Shown: positions 1 to 10,781, counted from the first letter of the stretch. The stretch is 45,763 nucleotides of DNA from Bacteroidaceae bacterium (GCA_017541265.1 JAFXZK010000056.1:1-45763); one strand, 5' to 3'. A program made the numbers and translations. Notes: generated from the letters alone by a model not told the origin.

Positions 1-57
1 CGTCCTTTTGCAAAACGAAGCGCATTTTGTGGCAAAAAGAGGTGTGTATTTCTACCC

Positions 58-141
58 TAAAGAACAGGGAGTGTTGGTAATAAGTACAGGGACTTATGAC
101 CATAAGTCCACGCTCTTATGAAAAGCAAGACACGCTCTGGC
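58..141. repeat. Four-unit palindromic array, 22-bp period (array 1)
   Basis: Two clear 18-bp units, ATAAGTACAGGGACTTAT at 80-97 and ATAAGTCCACGCTCTTAT at 102-119, start exactly 22 bp apart. Degenerate units occupy the expected flanking positions: 58-75 matches the first unit at 12 of 18 bases, and 124-141 keeps the core CACGCTCT. Each clear unit begins ATAAG and ends TTAT, so it can form a short hairpin or bind a dimer. The same layout recurs at 21538, 38192 and 44820. Confidence 0.7.
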
Positions 142-199
142 TCCAAACAGCGCAATTTTGATGTAAAGGTTTTTAACAAAAAGGTTTTCTTGTTGTTCG

Positions 200-280
200 G
201 GCGGATTTGCAATCCCGCAACGCTTGTTTTATCGCATTATAAATGCTTATACTCTGATGCTGGCGGATTGCAAATCCGCC
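200..280. repeat. Palindromic array, ~31-bp period (long-period array 1)
   Basis: Three palindromic units lie about 31 bp apart: a GCGGATTTGCAATCCCGC unit at 201-218, an ATCGCATTATAAATGCTTAT unit at 231-250, and GGCGGATTGCAAATCCGCC at 262-280. The outer units belong to one family (GGCGGATT...AATCCGCC) and the middle one to a GCATT...AATGC family. The same alternation recurs at 442 and 10852. Confidence 0.7.
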
Positions 281-441
281 AGAACAGGGGGGTAAAGGAA
301 AACACAAATTACCATCAATGGGCCACGAATTATCATGAATAATAACATGTGCTATTACATGGCTTGTTACATGGCAATTATATGTTAAAGATAAACACGA
401 ACACGGATTGCTCGGATGAAAGCGGATTTGATGTATGTTGG

Positions 442-552
442 GGCGGATTTATAATCCGCCCGTGGGTGAGTATAAGCATTTGAAATGCGATTAAACATGT
501 GTTGCGGGATTACAAATCCCTATACTCCATCCTGGCGAATTACAAATCCACC
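442..552. repeat. Palindromic array, 30-31-bp period (long-period array 2)
   Basis: Four units start at 442, 472, about 503 and 534: GGCGGATTTATAATCCGCC, ATAAGCATTTGAAATGCGAT, GCGGGATTACAAATCCC, and GGCGAATTACAAATCCACC (degenerate). The order is the same as in the 10852-10960 array: GGCGG-type, GCATT-type, GCGGG-type, GGCGG-type. Confidence 0.7.
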
Positions 553-606
553 AGAACATCCAGAACGACAGAACGTCACAAAAAAAGGAAATTATATGGA
601 GAATCA

Positions 607-637
607 TTGGGAAGATAAAAGGAAAGTCGTATCTTTG
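607..637 (+). promoter_or_regulatory. Bacteroidota-type promoter of the esterase gene
   Basis: TTG at 607-609 is followed by 20 bases and then TATCTTTG at 630-637. This fits the Bacteroidota primary sigma factor pattern TTTG - 19 to 20 bases - TAnnTTTG. Transcription would start near 643, giving a leader of about 40 bases before the ATG at 684. Confidence 0.65.
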
Positions 638-662
638 CACAACCAAATAACCAAACGACTAA

Positions 663-2618
<1,956 letters not shown>

Positions 2619-2625
2619 GGATGAC

Positions 2626-3588
2626 TTAATTCGAGCCTGTATTGACAACAGGTTGGGCTGAATCGTCGCCGCAAAGCACGACAAGCAGGTTGCTCACCAT
2701 CGCTGCCTTCTTCTCGTCGTCCAGTTCCACGACCTTCTCGTTCGAGAGTTTGTCGAGCGCCATCTTCACCATCGAAACGGCGCCATCTACAATCTTTTCA
2801 CGAGCAGTAATGATGGCCGAAGCCTGTTGGCGACGCAACATAACTGCCGCAATTTCAGGAGCATAAGCCAAGTAGTTGATGCGGGCTTCCACCACTTCGA
2901 TGCCAGCCAGAGCCAAACGGTCATCGAGCTTCTGCTCGAGCAACTGATTGATGTCTTCCGAACCGGAGCGAAGGGTAAGGGCACCTGCGCCACCATCCTC
3001 ATCGTCGTAGGCATACTGACCAGCCACTTGTCGTAAAGCCGCATCACTCTGAACACGAACGAACTTCTCAAGGGCGTTCATGATGCTCTTCACATCGGAA
3101 CCAGTCGTGCCTTGTGAAGGTGTCGCCATCGTTTGCGTATCTACCTCGAAGAGGGCCTTGTACGTGTCCTTCAGCTTCCATACCAGCACCAAGCCAATCA
3201 TGACGGGGTTGCCAATCTTGTCGTTCACTTTGATAGGCTCGGCATCAAGATTGCGGGCACGAAGGGAGAGCTTTTTCGTCCCATAGAAGGGATTAATCCA
3301 GTAAAAGCCTGCCTTTGCAAAGGTGCCGGCATACTTGCCGAACCAAGTTGTCACGCGAGCCTCGTTGGGTTCGAGTTGCATGAGTCCACACCACATTATG
3401 ATGTCCACGACAAGCAACAATATGCTACCTCCAAGCAGCCATCCTCCAAAAGCGCCATTGGTAGCGTCGAGCAGGATAATGCTCTTCACAATTCCAACAA
3501 TCGACAGCACCAAAACTGCCAAGTTCACAAACAGCATCAGGAAACCATTAATGACGGTTCCCTTGAATTGAAATTCTTTTGTTTCCAT
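2626..3588 (-). CDS. SPFH/band-7 domain membrane protein
   Basis: A 320-residue protein with two N-terminal hydrophobic segments (about 13-36 and 48-68) followed by an SPFH/band-7 domain, recognisable from the stretch around LEPNEARVTTWFGKY and the later coiled region rich in Ala, Arg and Glu. SPFH proteins oligomerise in membranes and often act as scaffolds for proteases or lipid microdomains. The frame stays open upstream to 3828, but that part is antisense to the M28 peptidase and is Ser/Thr/Pro-rich noise. The ATG at 3588, shortly after the peptidase stop, gives a normal start. It converges with the esterase (7-base gap) and lies just downstream of the peptidase, probably in one operon. 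Confidence 0.8.
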   Translation of the reverse strand: METKEFQFKGTVINGFLMLFVNLAVLVLSIVGIVKSIILLDATNGAFGGWLLGGSILLLVVDIIMWCGLMQLEPNEARVTTWFGKYAGTFAKAGFYWINPFYGTKKLSLRARNLDAEPIKVNDKIGNPVMIGLVLVWKLKDTYKALFEVDTQTMATPSQGTTGSDVKSIMNALEKFVRVQSDAALRQVAGQYAYDDEDGGAGALTLRSGSEDINQLLEQKLDDRLALAGIEVVEARINYLAYAPEIAAVMLRRQQASAIITAREKIVDGAVSMVKMALDKLSNEKVVELDDEKKAAMVSNLLVVLCGDDSAQPVVNTGSN

Positions 3589-3604
3589 ATCTCTTACCTT
3601 ATTA

Positions 3605-4870
3605 TTAATAATATTCCACGAAGTCGCGGACGAGCTTGAAGGTGGGTTCGTAGCTGTCGAAGACGGCGTGCTGCCAGTTGTCGTAGATGGTGTGGTAGTA
3701 CTGGAAGGCGTCGCCGTTCTCGTTCTCAAAGAAGATGCAGGGCACATGCTGCATGGCGAAAGGATAGTGGTCGCTGTTCGCAGCCAGTTTGCCTCTGTTG
3801 AGCGACTTGAAGTAGTGCTTCTCGGCATTTATCTTCTCGAAGAGGGGGAAGGCCTTCATACCTTCGTCGCTCACCTCGCAATACTGCACGGGATTGTTGT
3901 CGCCAATCATGTCGATGTTGAAGAGATACTTGATCCTCTCCAAAGGCATAATGGGATTCTTCACGAACCAGTTCGAGCCGTTCAGGTTGGTGTCCTCGCC
4001 CGAAAGCGCAAGGAAATACAAGTCGAACTGAGGGCGGTGCTTGACATAGTACGCAGCAATCGTCAGGATGCAAGCCGAGCCGGAAGCGTTGTCGTTGGCA
4101 CCTGCATAGAACACTTTCTTTCCGAGGTTTCCGAGGTGGTCGTAATGGGCTGTGAAGACGTAGCAGCTGTCGTGCCGCATTCCCTCAATCTTCGAAATGA
4201 CGTTGAAGCACTCGTAGTCCTTCAGGAACTTGGCATCCACGTCGAGCCTGACGCGCTGCACGCCCTTGATGGCCTCCGGTGTCACCCAGATGATGGGCTT
4301 GTCCACGACACGACTCGCATAAGCCTTGAAGAACTTAATCGGTGCGGGCCAAGTGTAGATAAGGCCTGCATTGGGAGCATCGCCTGCCTTTTGAAGACGG
4401 GAGAACACCTCGCGGTGCTTGTAGGTGAACCAGAACTCGCAAGCCACCAAACAATTCTGATACTCGGGTTTCGCAAGGTCGGCAAACATCTTGTCGGCAT
4501 CGAAGTTGAGCGTATCTACATGATAGACAGGAAATTCGCCCTTCACGCCTGGCGAGTATTCCCTCATCGAGAAGTCCACTCCCGGCACTAATTTCTTCCA
4601 TCTTCCGTCTGCCATCATACCTCTTGCTTCCATCTTGCCGGCAAAGGTCTGAACATCGAGCTTGAAAGGCTGAAGCGTCACCTCATCAACACCTGCCTCC
4701 CTGTACTCCTTTTCCAGGAACTTGCCCGCCTTGTTGGCTCCTCCCTTGGCATAACCGCGGCCTTGATACTTCGCGGAACTCAGTTCCTTCACTACCTTCT
4801 TGTAGAGCGCCATATCCTGCGCATTTGCCTGCAAACCAAAAGCAAGCAGGACAATCAAAAGTTTCTTCAT
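3605..4870 (-). CDS. M28 family zinc aminopeptidase, exported
   Basis: A 421-residue metallopeptidase with a signal peptide (MKKLLIVLLAFGLQANAQ). The dinuclear-zinc M28 motifs appear in order: HYDHLG, GANDNASG, a SGED acid pair, NIDMIG and SDHYPF near the C terminus. M28 enzymes remove N-terminal residues from peptides; the signal peptide places this one in the periplasm or outside. I chose the ATG at 4870 over one 10 codons upstream because the signal peptide begins there and a -7 box sits at 4898-4905, too close for the longer start. Likely co-transcribed with the SPFH gene downstream. Confidence 0.85.
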   Translation of the reverse strand: MKKLLIVLLAFGLQANAQDMALYKKVVKELSSAKYQGRGYAKGGANKAGKFLEKEYREAGVDEVTLQPFKLDVQTFAGKMEARGMMADGRWKKLVPGVDFSMREYSPGVKGEFPVYHVDTLNFDADKMFADLAKPEYQNCLVACEFWFTYKHREVFSRLQKAGDAPNAGLIYTWPAPIKFFKAYASRVVDKPIIWVTPEAIKGVQRVRLDVDAKFLKDYECFNVISKIEGMRHDSCYVFTAHYDHLGNLGKKVFYAGANDNASGSACILTIAAYYVKHRPQFDLYFLALSGEDTNLNGSNWFVKNPIMPLERIKYLFNIDMIGDNNPVQYCEVSDEGMKAFPLFEKINAEKHYFKSLNRGKLAANSDHYPFAMQHVPCIFFENENGDAFQYYHTIYDNWQHAVFDSYEPTFKLVRDFVEYY

Positions 4871-4897
4871 ATTTTCCTTGTTGTTAGTTTTCGAGTG

Positions 4898-4905
4898 CAA
4901 ATTTA
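4898..4905 (-). promoter_or_regulatory. -7 box upstream of the M28 peptidase
   Basis: Read on the minus strand this is TAAATTTG, matching TAnnTTTG. Transcription starting about 6 bases downstream leaves a leader of about 20 bases before the ATG at 4870. No clear -33 TTTG was found. Confidence 0.5.
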
Positions 4906-4914
4906 CAAAAAAAC

Positions 4915-4946
4915 TCTAATCCCTAATCCCTAATCCCTAATCTTTT
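4915..4946. repeat. Heptamer repeat TAATCCC
   Basis: About four tandem copies of a 7-bp unit, TAATCCC, lie between two divergent promoters. They belong to the class of 7-bp tandem repeats found in many gaps of this window. Confidence 0.65.
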
Positions 4947-4948
4947 CT

Positions 4949-4956
4949 TATCTTTG
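4949..4956 (+). promoter_or_regulatory. -7 box upstream of the oxidoreductase
   Basis: TATCTTTG, a consensus Bacteroidota -7 box, 40 bases before the ATG at 4997. The -33 position falls in the heptamer repeat and has no TTTG. Confidence 0.55.
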
Positions 4957-4996
4957 CAGAAGAAAACGAAACTGACAAACCATATTAACCAATATC

Positions 4997-6163
4997 ATGA
5001 AAGGAAGAAAACTCAGAATGGGCATGATTGGCGGAGGCGGAAATGCCATGATTGGCCCCATCCATCTGCGTGCAGCATTAATGGAGAACGACATCGAACT
5101 CGTTTGCGGATGCTTCAGTCGCAACTATCAGACCTCCCTCGCCACAGGCCAGGCTTGGTTCGTGCCCGAGGAGCGCATCTATCGCGACTATAAGGAGATG
5201 CTGGAGAAAGAGGCCGCCCTGCCGAAAGGGGAACGCATGGACTTCGTCGCCATCGTCACGCCCAATAAGGTGCACTACGAGCAAGCCGCTTTGGCTCTCG
5301 ACAAAGGCTTCGACGTCGTTCTGGACAAGCCGATGACCTTCTCCTTGGAAGAGGCTATGAAGCTCCAGAAAAAGGTGGAAGAGACGGGGTTGACACTTGC
5401 CTTGACCCACACCTACTCCGGCTATCCTGCCGTCAAAGAGATGAAGACCCGTATTGCAGAGGGGCAGCTGGGCAAGTTGAGGCGCGTTTATGTGGAATAT
5501 ACTCAGGGCTGGCTCTCTCAGCGCATCGAGCTGGAGGGCGGCAACAATGCCGGTTGGCGAACCGACCCCGGTCAGGCTGGCAAGGGCGGTTGCATTGGCG
5601 ACATCGGAACCCATGCCTGGCACCTCTCGGAATATGTGACTGGCGAGAGGGTGACGGAGCTCTGTGCCGAACTCAACACCTTTGTGGAGGGACGACTCAA
5701 CGACGACGATGCCGCAGCTTTCCTGCACTATACGAATGGCGTCAAGGGCGTGCTTCACGCCACCCAAATTGCAGCCGGCGAAGAGAACCGAATTGTCATC
5801 CGCGTTTATGGCGAGAAAGGCGGCTTTGAATGGCAACAAATGGAGCCTAACACCCTGATAGCTCGTTGGGCTGACCGACCTACTGAGATTATCCGGACAG
5901 GCAACGGATACATGGGCGACTTGGCCAAATGGAACACCCGAACCCCTGGCGGACATCCGGAAGGCTACATCGAAGCCTTTGCCAATATCTATCGCAACTT
6001 CGCCAAGACCGTTCGTGCCAAAGCCAAAGGCGAAACACCAAGTCCCGAAATGACAGACTTCCCGAATGTCTACGACGGTGTTCGCGGACTCCAATTCATC
6101 GAGACGATGGTCGCTTCGGAAAACAGCAAAGGAAATAAATGGGTTAAGTGGGTTGAAAAATAG
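4997..6163 (+). CDS. Gfo/Idh/MocA family oxidoreductase
   Basis: A 388-residue cytosolic NAD(P)-dependent dehydrogenase. The Rossmann motif GMIGGGGNAMIG lies at about 9-20, DKPMTF (the family's EKP-type motif) at about 112, and GDIGTHAWHL, carrying the likely catalytic His, near 200. Family members oxidise or reduce sugars, inositols or sugar derivatives. In Bacteroidales they often sit near glycan-degrading genes, and a xylan esterase lies upstream. No signal peptide is present, so it is not a GH109-type exported enzyme. Its last 20 bases overlap the end of the convergent cation transporter gene. The substrate cannot be read from the sequence. Confidence 0.85.
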   Translation: MKGRKLRMGMIGGGGNAMIGPIHLRAALMENDIELVCGCFSRNYQTSLATGQAWFVPEERIYRDYKEMLEKEAALPKGERMDFVAIVTPNKVHYEQAALALDKGFDVVLDKPMTFSLEEAMKLQKKVEETGLTLALTHTYSGYPAVKEMKTRIAEGQLGKLRRVYVEYTQGWLSQRIELEGGNNAGWRTDPGQAGKGGCIGDIGTHAWHLSEYVTGERVTELCAELNTFVEGRLNDDDAAAFLHYTNGVKGVLHATQIAAGEENRIVIRVYGEKGGFEWQQMEPNTLIARWADRPTEIIRTGNGYMGDLAKWNTRTPGGHPEGYIEAFANIYRNFAKTVRAKAKGETPSPEMTDFPNVYDGVRGLQFIETMVASENSKGNKWVKWVEK

Positions 6164-7037
6164 GCTCCACTTGCACTACTACATGCGTTTCCTCGCCATA
6201 TCGCTTTCTCAGCCGCTCCTCCACTTCTGAAGCCCTGTCGTGAGCCTCACAAAGTGGAAGGTTGCCATCCATGAGGATGTGCAGCTCAATGGCGTAGTGA
6301 TTGCCTATGCGACGGGTTCTCAGGTCGTGAGGCTCCTCCACGCCCTTTACCGAGCCCGCCAACTGCAAAATCTCCTGCTCCACCTCGTCCGGAAGCGACT
6401 GTTCCATCAGGTCGCCAAGACCGCCTCGAAGCAGGTCGATGGAGACTTTCGCGATGAAGAGACCTACGATGACTGAGGCCAAGGGGTCGAGCACCGTCCA
6501 GCGCTGACCCAAGAAGATGGCTCCGCCAATGCCAATCGCCGTGCCAATCGAGGATAGCGCGTCGCTTCGATGGTGCCACGCATTCGCTTCCAGAGCCTGA
6601 CTCTCCAACTCCTTTGCCTTCACAATCGTGTAGTGGAAGACGCCCTCCTTCAAGACGATGGAGAGCAGAGCCGCCAAGAGCGCCAGCATGCCTGGAGCCG
6701 GGAGCAGTTCGCCCCTCGACCACGCGAGAATCTTCATCAGTCCGCCATAGACGATGCCAAGGGCAACGGCCAACAGCATAAAGCCAATGACAGTCATCGC
6801 CAGCGTCTCGTATTTCCCGTGCCCGTAGTCGTGCGACTTGTCCTTGGGTTTTCCGCTGATATGGACGAAAGCCAGCACAATGATGTCCGTCACGAAATCC
6901 GAGAGCGAATGAACCGCATCCGCTACCATAGCGGCACTATGGCCCATGATGCCCGCCACGAACTTGAACGCCAAGAGCAGCACGTTCACTGCCCCGCCCC
7001 ACAGCGTCACCTTGTAAATCTTCCTGTTCCTGTCCAT
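6144..7037 (-). CDS. Cation diffusion facilitator (CDF) metal efflux transporter
   Basis: A 297-residue inner-membrane transporter with about six membrane segments, followed by a cytosolic C-terminal domain of about 85 residues. The metal-site signatures are AMVADAVHSLSDFVTD in TM2 and a matching AWHHRSDALSS in TM5, typical of Zn/Fe/Mn CDF proteins. The loop HDYGHGKYETLA is also characteristic. The ATG at 7037 is chosen over one 28 codons upstream: a -7 box at 7060-7067 would otherwise lie inside the gene. It overlaps the 3' end of the convergent oxidoreductase by 20 bases. The metal is not determinable; zinc or iron is most likely for the family. Confidence 0.88.
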   Translation of the reverse strand: MDRNRKIYKVTLWGGAVNVLLLAFKFVAGIMGHSAAMVADAVHSLSDFVTDIIVLAFVHISGKPKDKSHDYGHGKYETLAMTVIGFMLLAVALGIVYGGLMKILAWSRGELLPAPGMLALLAALLSIVLKEGVFHYTIVKAKELESQALEANAWHHRSDALSSIGTAIGIGGAIFLGQRWTVLDPLASVIVGLFIAKVSIDLLRGGLGDLMEQSLPDEVEQEILQLAGSVKGVEEPHDLRTRRIGNHYAIELHILMDGNLPLCEAHDRASEVEERLRKRYGEETHVVVQVEPIFQPT

Positions 7038-7059
7038 CGCATAACGCGCTAAACTCTTG

Positions 7060-7067
7060 CAAAGGTA
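7060..7067 (-). promoter_or_regulatory. -7 box of the CDF transporter gene
   Basis: TACCTTTG on the minus strand, about 22 bases before the ATG at 7037. It decides the start codon choice for the CDF gene. Confidence 0.55.
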
Positions 7068-7141
7068 CTGCTTTTTTTGCATAATAAACCAGTTTAATGA
7101 ATTTTTCTGTTGTTCCTGCACCCAATATGGGGGAAATTAAC

Positions 7142-7149
7142 TACCTTTG
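7142..7149 (+). promoter_or_regulatory. -7 box of the MBOAT gene
   Basis: TACCTTTG on the plus strand, 30 bases before the ATG at 7180. It is divergent from the CDF promoter about 80 bp away. Confidence 0.55.
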
Positions 7150-7179
7150 CGCCACATAACAGATTAATGCATCCGCTGT

Positions 7180-8622
7180 ATGCTTTTCAATTCTTTTGAG
7201 TTTATAGTATTCCTGCCAATAGTATTCTTGCTGTACTGGTTTGTCTTTCGCAGCAGACAATGGCAGAATCTACTGATAGTTGTCGCAAGCTATATCTTCT
7301 ATGGATGGTGGGACTGGCGTTTCCTTTTGCTCATTGCCCTCACTTCCCTATGCAGTTACGGAAGCGGTCTGCTGCTTGAGCACTACGAGGGGAAAAGACG
7401 AGCACAGCAAGCCGTCAGTGCAGGAAACATCGTACTGAACTTGTCAATTCTCTGCATATTCAAATACTATAACTTCTTCGTCGAGAACCTGGATATGCTA
7501 TTAGCCTCGCTCTTCAACTATCATCTGGACGGGCTGACGATGAAGATAATTCTGCCTGTTGGCATCAGCTTCTATACATTCCAAGCCCTCAGCTACACGA
7601 TAGACGTTTACCAGAAGAAGCTGCCTGCCACACACAATATCGTTGAATTTTTCGCATACATCAGTTTTTTCCCCCAGTTGGTTGCCGGCCCTATTGAAAG
7701 GGCAACAAACTTCCTTCCGCAATTCCAGCAGAATCGAACCTTTGACTATGCAAAGGCTGTAGACGGGATGCGGCAAATCCTGTGGGGCTTCTTGAAGAAA
7801 CTCGTGATAGCAGACAACTGTGCCGCCGTCGTCAACGGGAACTGGAGCCAGTATCAAGAGCTGCCTGGGTTGTCATTGTTCTTGCTTGCCGTTATGTTTA
7901 CGTTCCAGATTTATTGTGACTTCTCCGGCTATTCTGACATTGCCATCGGCTGTGCCCGCCTGTTCGGTTTCAACCTGATGCGCAACTTCAATTTCCCATA
8001 CTTCTCCAGAAGCATCCCGGAGTTCTGGCGGCGCTGGCATATCTCGCTGACCACTTGGTTCCGGGATTACATCTACTTCCCGCTGGGAGGCAGCCGCTGC
8101 AACAAGTGGAAGACGATGCGCAACGTCTATATAGTATGGGGAATAAGCGGCCTATGGCACGGGGCAAACTGGACTTTTATCTGCTGGGGACTGTATCATG
8201 CCACTTTGCTAGCCATTTACAATATCCTTGGCATCAATACCAAGAATATGGATGTCGCGGCACATGGCAGATTCCTGGCGGGCATCAAAAAAACTCTACA
8301 GGTTCTCCTGACATTCATCCTTACCGTTATCGGCTGGGTTATCTTCCGGGCTGAAAGCATGACGCAAGCCACCAGCTACTTATCAGCCATGGCTGCCAGC
8401 ATGTTCGACAAGCCAAAGATGATCGGAGAACCATATATATACTATGCGCTTATTCTGTTTGCCATCGAATGGATGCAACGCAAGAAACAACACGCGCTGC
8501 AATTCCCTGACGTCAGGTTCTTCAGATACCGTCTTGTCCGCTGGAGCATTTACTTCATTACTATAATGGTCATTTCACGATACGCAGGCGCAAGCCAGGA
8601 GTTTATCTATTTCCAGTTCTAA
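7180..8622 (+). CDS. MBOAT family O-acyltransferase (AlgI/DltB-like)
   Basis: A 480-residue polytopic membrane protein of the MBOAT family. It opens with the AlgI-type sequence SFEFIVFLPIVFLLYWF and carries the two family histidine motifs: WRRWHISLTTWFRDY (His287) and GLWHGANWTF (His327, the likely catalytic residue). AlgI/DltB-type MBOATs pass an acyl group, usually acetyl, across the membrane to decorate an extracellular polysaccharide or teichoic acid. The next gene starts 1 base after the stop, implying translational coupling with a predicted SGNH partner, as in alginate and other exopolysaccharide acetylation systems. The polymer acetylated here is unknown. Confidence 0.9.
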   Translation: MLFNSFEFIVFLPIVFLLYWFVFRSRQWQNLLIVVASYIFYGWWDWRFLLLIALTSLCSYGSGLLLEHYEGKRRAQQAVSAGNIVLNLSILCIFKYYNFFVENLDMLLASLFNYHLDGLTMKIILPVGISFYTFQALSYTIDVYQKKLPATHNIVEFFAYISFFPQLVAGPIERATNFLPQFQQNRTFDYAKAVDGMRQILWGFLKKLVIADNCAAVVNGNWSQYQELPGLSLFLLAVMFTFQIYCDFSGYSDIAIGCARLFGFNLMRNFNFPYFSRSIPEFWRRWHISLTTWFRDYIYFPLGGSRCNKWKTMRNVYIVWGISGLWHGANWTFICWGLYHATLLAIYNILGINTKNMDVAAHGRFLAGIKKTLQVLLTFILTVIGWVIFRAESMTQATSYLSAMAASMFDKPKMIGEPYIYYALILFAIEWMQRKKQHALQFPDVRFFRYRLVRWSIYFITIMVISRYAGASQEFIYFQF

Positions 8623-8623
8623 C

Positions 8624-9493
8624 ATGAAACAAGTGACCCTTTTCTGCATAAGATGCCTCGCGTTTGGCATTTCAATGTTAGTGTCCGTATATGCTTGTGA
8701 CGCTCTTTTCCTTTACAAGAGCAAGGCACGCATGACTTCTTTGCCCGGATTTGAGATATACGTGTCCATCCTGAAAAGCAAGAAGAAAACGACAAAAAAG
8801 AAACTAATAATAGGTGACAGCACAGCAAACCAGTTCTTCAACAACAGGAAAGACGACGATGATGAGTACTACTCGCTGACATCCAATCAGGCTATTAGTA
8901 TGTGCGGCCAGTATCTCCTGCTGAACAATTTTCTTAAAGCAGGGAACAGACCTGAAGAAGTCTATGTGGTATACTGTCCGCTTGCTTTCAACAACAACTT
9001 GGACCAGATATTCACCTACCATTATTTCCTGAAGCCCTTTTATCGGAACGAATACAAGTCTCTGATGACAGAAAACGTCATGCGCCAGATAAAGCAGATA
9101 CCCTACTACCAGTTCTCCCAGTTCCCCCTGCTCATCAGTTCCGCTTGGGCACCGGATTATTCGCCAGAGATCAACCCAGATACATTCCTCTCTCCCATCA
9201 GTATTGACTATTTGGAGAAGATGGACACCCTTCAAACAGAATATGGCTTCAAGCTTTATTTAGTTTCCTCACTCGTTTCAGCATGCTGGGAAGAAAAAGC
9301 AAGTAATTACGACCTTGACGGAGTCACCAACAGCAGAACGAAAAAAGCTTTAGAGCTTTATTTGCACAATATGCATTTTTTGCCCGATTCGCTCTTTAGT
9401 GACAGGGTTCACTTATTGCATCCGCTCGAATACAAAGATGTCATATTGAATAATATGAAAGAACTGAAAGAAATAACAGACAGACAAAGTTAA
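8624..9493 (+). CDS. SGNH-like protein partnered with the MBOAT transferase
   Basis: A 289-residue protein with one N-terminal hydrophobic segment (about 5-30) that would anchor it, followed by an extracytoplasmic domain. I do not recognise a named family, but the layout is SGNH-like: GDST with Ser66 in the first block and SDRVH with Asp260 and His263 near the C terminus, a plausible Ser-Asp-His triad. With the upstream MBOAT it resembles AlgJ/AlgX- or DltD-type pairs, where the SGNH partner accepts or transfers acetyl groups. Function is inferred from motif placement and the 1-base gap. A hairpin terminator follows the gene. Confidence 0.6.
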   Translation: MKQVTLFCIRCLAFGISMLVSVYACDALFLYKSKARMTSLPGFEIYVSILKSKKKTTKKKLIIGDSTANQFFNNRKDDDDEYYSLTSNQAISMCGQYLLLNNFLKAGNRPEEVYVVYCPLAFNNNLDQIFTYHYFLKPFYRNEYKSLMTENVMRQIKQIPYYQFSQFPLLISSAWAPDYSPEINPDTFLSPISIDYLEKMDTLQTEYGFKLYLVSSLVSACWEEKASNYDLDGVTNSRTKKALELYLHNMHFLPDSLFSDRVHLLHPLEYKDVILNNMKELKEITDRQS

Positions 9494-9498
9494 CACAA

Positions 9499-9536
9499 AA
9501 GAAAAGCGACATATCTGATGACATGTCGCTTTTCTT
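9499..9536. terminator. Bidirectional hairpin terminator
   Basis: A perfect 14-bp inverted repeat, AAGAAAAGCGACAT at 9499-9512 against its complement at 9523-9536, with a 10-base loop. The T-rich right arm serves the plus strand and the A-rich left arm gives a T-run for the minus strand. It lies between the convergent SGNH-like gene and the C1 peptidase gene. Confidence 0.85.
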
Positions 9537-9557
9537 ATTCTCTTAATTCCTTATTAT

Positions 9558-10781
9558 CTAAAAGCCGAGTTTCTGACGAATGTCGGCGGGAACGGCGTTC
9601 TTGTTGATGACGATGTTCATTGTCTTGTAGGCGACATATGCCTGGCTGACGTACCAGAAGCCCTTGAACGGGCCGCTTTCGCCCCATGAGTTCTTCATCA
9701 TGAAGTATTCCTTGCCGTACTGATCCTTGGCAAGACCATAGATTTGCATGCCGTGGTCGTCGGTTGTTTCCCAGTTGTCGTAAGCCTCCTGACGCATCTC
9801 GGGGGTGATGGTCTTTTCGGCATTGGCACTGACAATCTCCACTTTCTCCGAAGCCTTCTCGCCCGTCCAGCGTGCCTGGTCGCTGCCCACGCCTGCCTTG
9901 AACTTGGTGTCGGGCACCATTGCCACGCTCTTGTTAGTGCCGCTGCGACGGCTGAAGCCATCCTCGCTCACGTCGGCACCCCAAGCAAAGGTCCAGCCGT
10001 TCTTCACAGCATCATACATAACGCGCATAAAGTCGTCCAAAGGAAGGTTGTAGCTGCTTGCCCAGCGCCAGTTGTCCTCAATCTCGAGGATGAAGCTGCT
10101 CCAGTAGGGATGATGTGTGTAGCTAGTGAGGCTGACGTAGTCGTTGGGGTCGAGCTTGAGATAATCCTTTACGAAGGACTGCGGCGTATAGCGCTTGCCC
10201 TTGTACTCGAACTCGGTGGGGCACTTGCCGAAATAGCCGTCGAGCATGCTCTGCAGAGCGCCCTTCCAAGCCTTCGGGTAAATCTTCTTTGCATTGCTCT
10301 TGGAGATGCTCTGCAGGTAAGCAGTCATCGGCGGGAAGAGCTGGCCGAAGTTAAAGAGGGAGTCGCCGTACTCAGTGATGGGATAAGGCATGATGCCCTC
10401 GGGGATGAGTCCGTAGTGCTCCATGCAATAGAGTGCGTCCTCGAAGCTGCCGCCTTGGGCGAAGCTTGCGTCACCATGTGTGCGAACATGTTTGTCGGCA
10501 CGGTCAACGTACGTCTTGCTGATGAGGAACGACTCGCAGAGGTCGAGGTCATTCTTCAGGCTGGGGTTCTTCTTGATGGCTTCGCTCTCGAGGAATGCCA
10601 GAGAGGAATAAGCCCAGCAAGTGCCGCTGCTGTTCTGGTTCTTGATGCTGGTTACGGGATGTTCGATGATGGTGGTGAAGATGAGAGTGTCCTTCGGAGC
10701 TTCTTTCTTCTCCTTCTTGTCCTTTGCTACTGCAGGCACGACGAGCAATGCGGCTGCAGCAAGTAAGATAATCTTTTTCAT
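9558..10781 (-). CDS. Exported C1 (papain-like) cysteine peptidase
   Basis: A 407-residue peptidase of the bleomycin-hydrolase/PepC type with a signal peptide (about 1-19) and a short Lys-rich linker. The catalytic residues are visible: SGTCWAYSS with Cys55, DDHGMQIYG with the His, and MMKNSWG with the Asn. Classical bleomycin hydrolase is cytosolic; this exported version probably acts in the periplasm or outside on peptides. A second member of the family lies at 17822-19222 and is clearly diverged from this one (SGRCWLF versus SGTCWAY). The leader at about 10782-10820 is a tandem AATTTAC-type repeat. Confidence 0.85.
   Translation of the reverse strand: MKKIILLAAAALLVVPAVAKDKKEKKEAPKDTLIFTTIIEHPVTSIKNQNSSGTCWAYSSLAFLESEAIKKNPSLKNDLDLCESFLISKTYVDRADKHVRTHGDASFAQGGSFEDALYCMEHYGLIPEGIMPYPITEYGDSLFNFGQLFPPMTAYLQSISKSNAKKIYPKAWKGALQSMLDGYFGKCPTEFEYKGKRYTPQSFVKDYLKLDPNDYVSLTSYTHHPYWSSFILEIEDNWRWASSYNLPLDDFMRVMYDAVKNGWTFAWGADVSEDGFSRRSGTNKSVAMVPDTKFKAGVGSDQARWTGEKASEKVEIVSANAEKTITPEMRQEAYDNWETTDDHGMQIYGLAKDQYGKEYFMMKNSWGESGPFKGFWYVSQAYVAYKTMNIVINKNAVPADIRQKLGF

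Noticed and set aside
3589-3828. N-terminal extension of the SPFH gene frame
   Set aside because: Ser/Thr-rich translation antisense to the M28 peptidase end; the ATG at 3588 gives a normal family N terminus.
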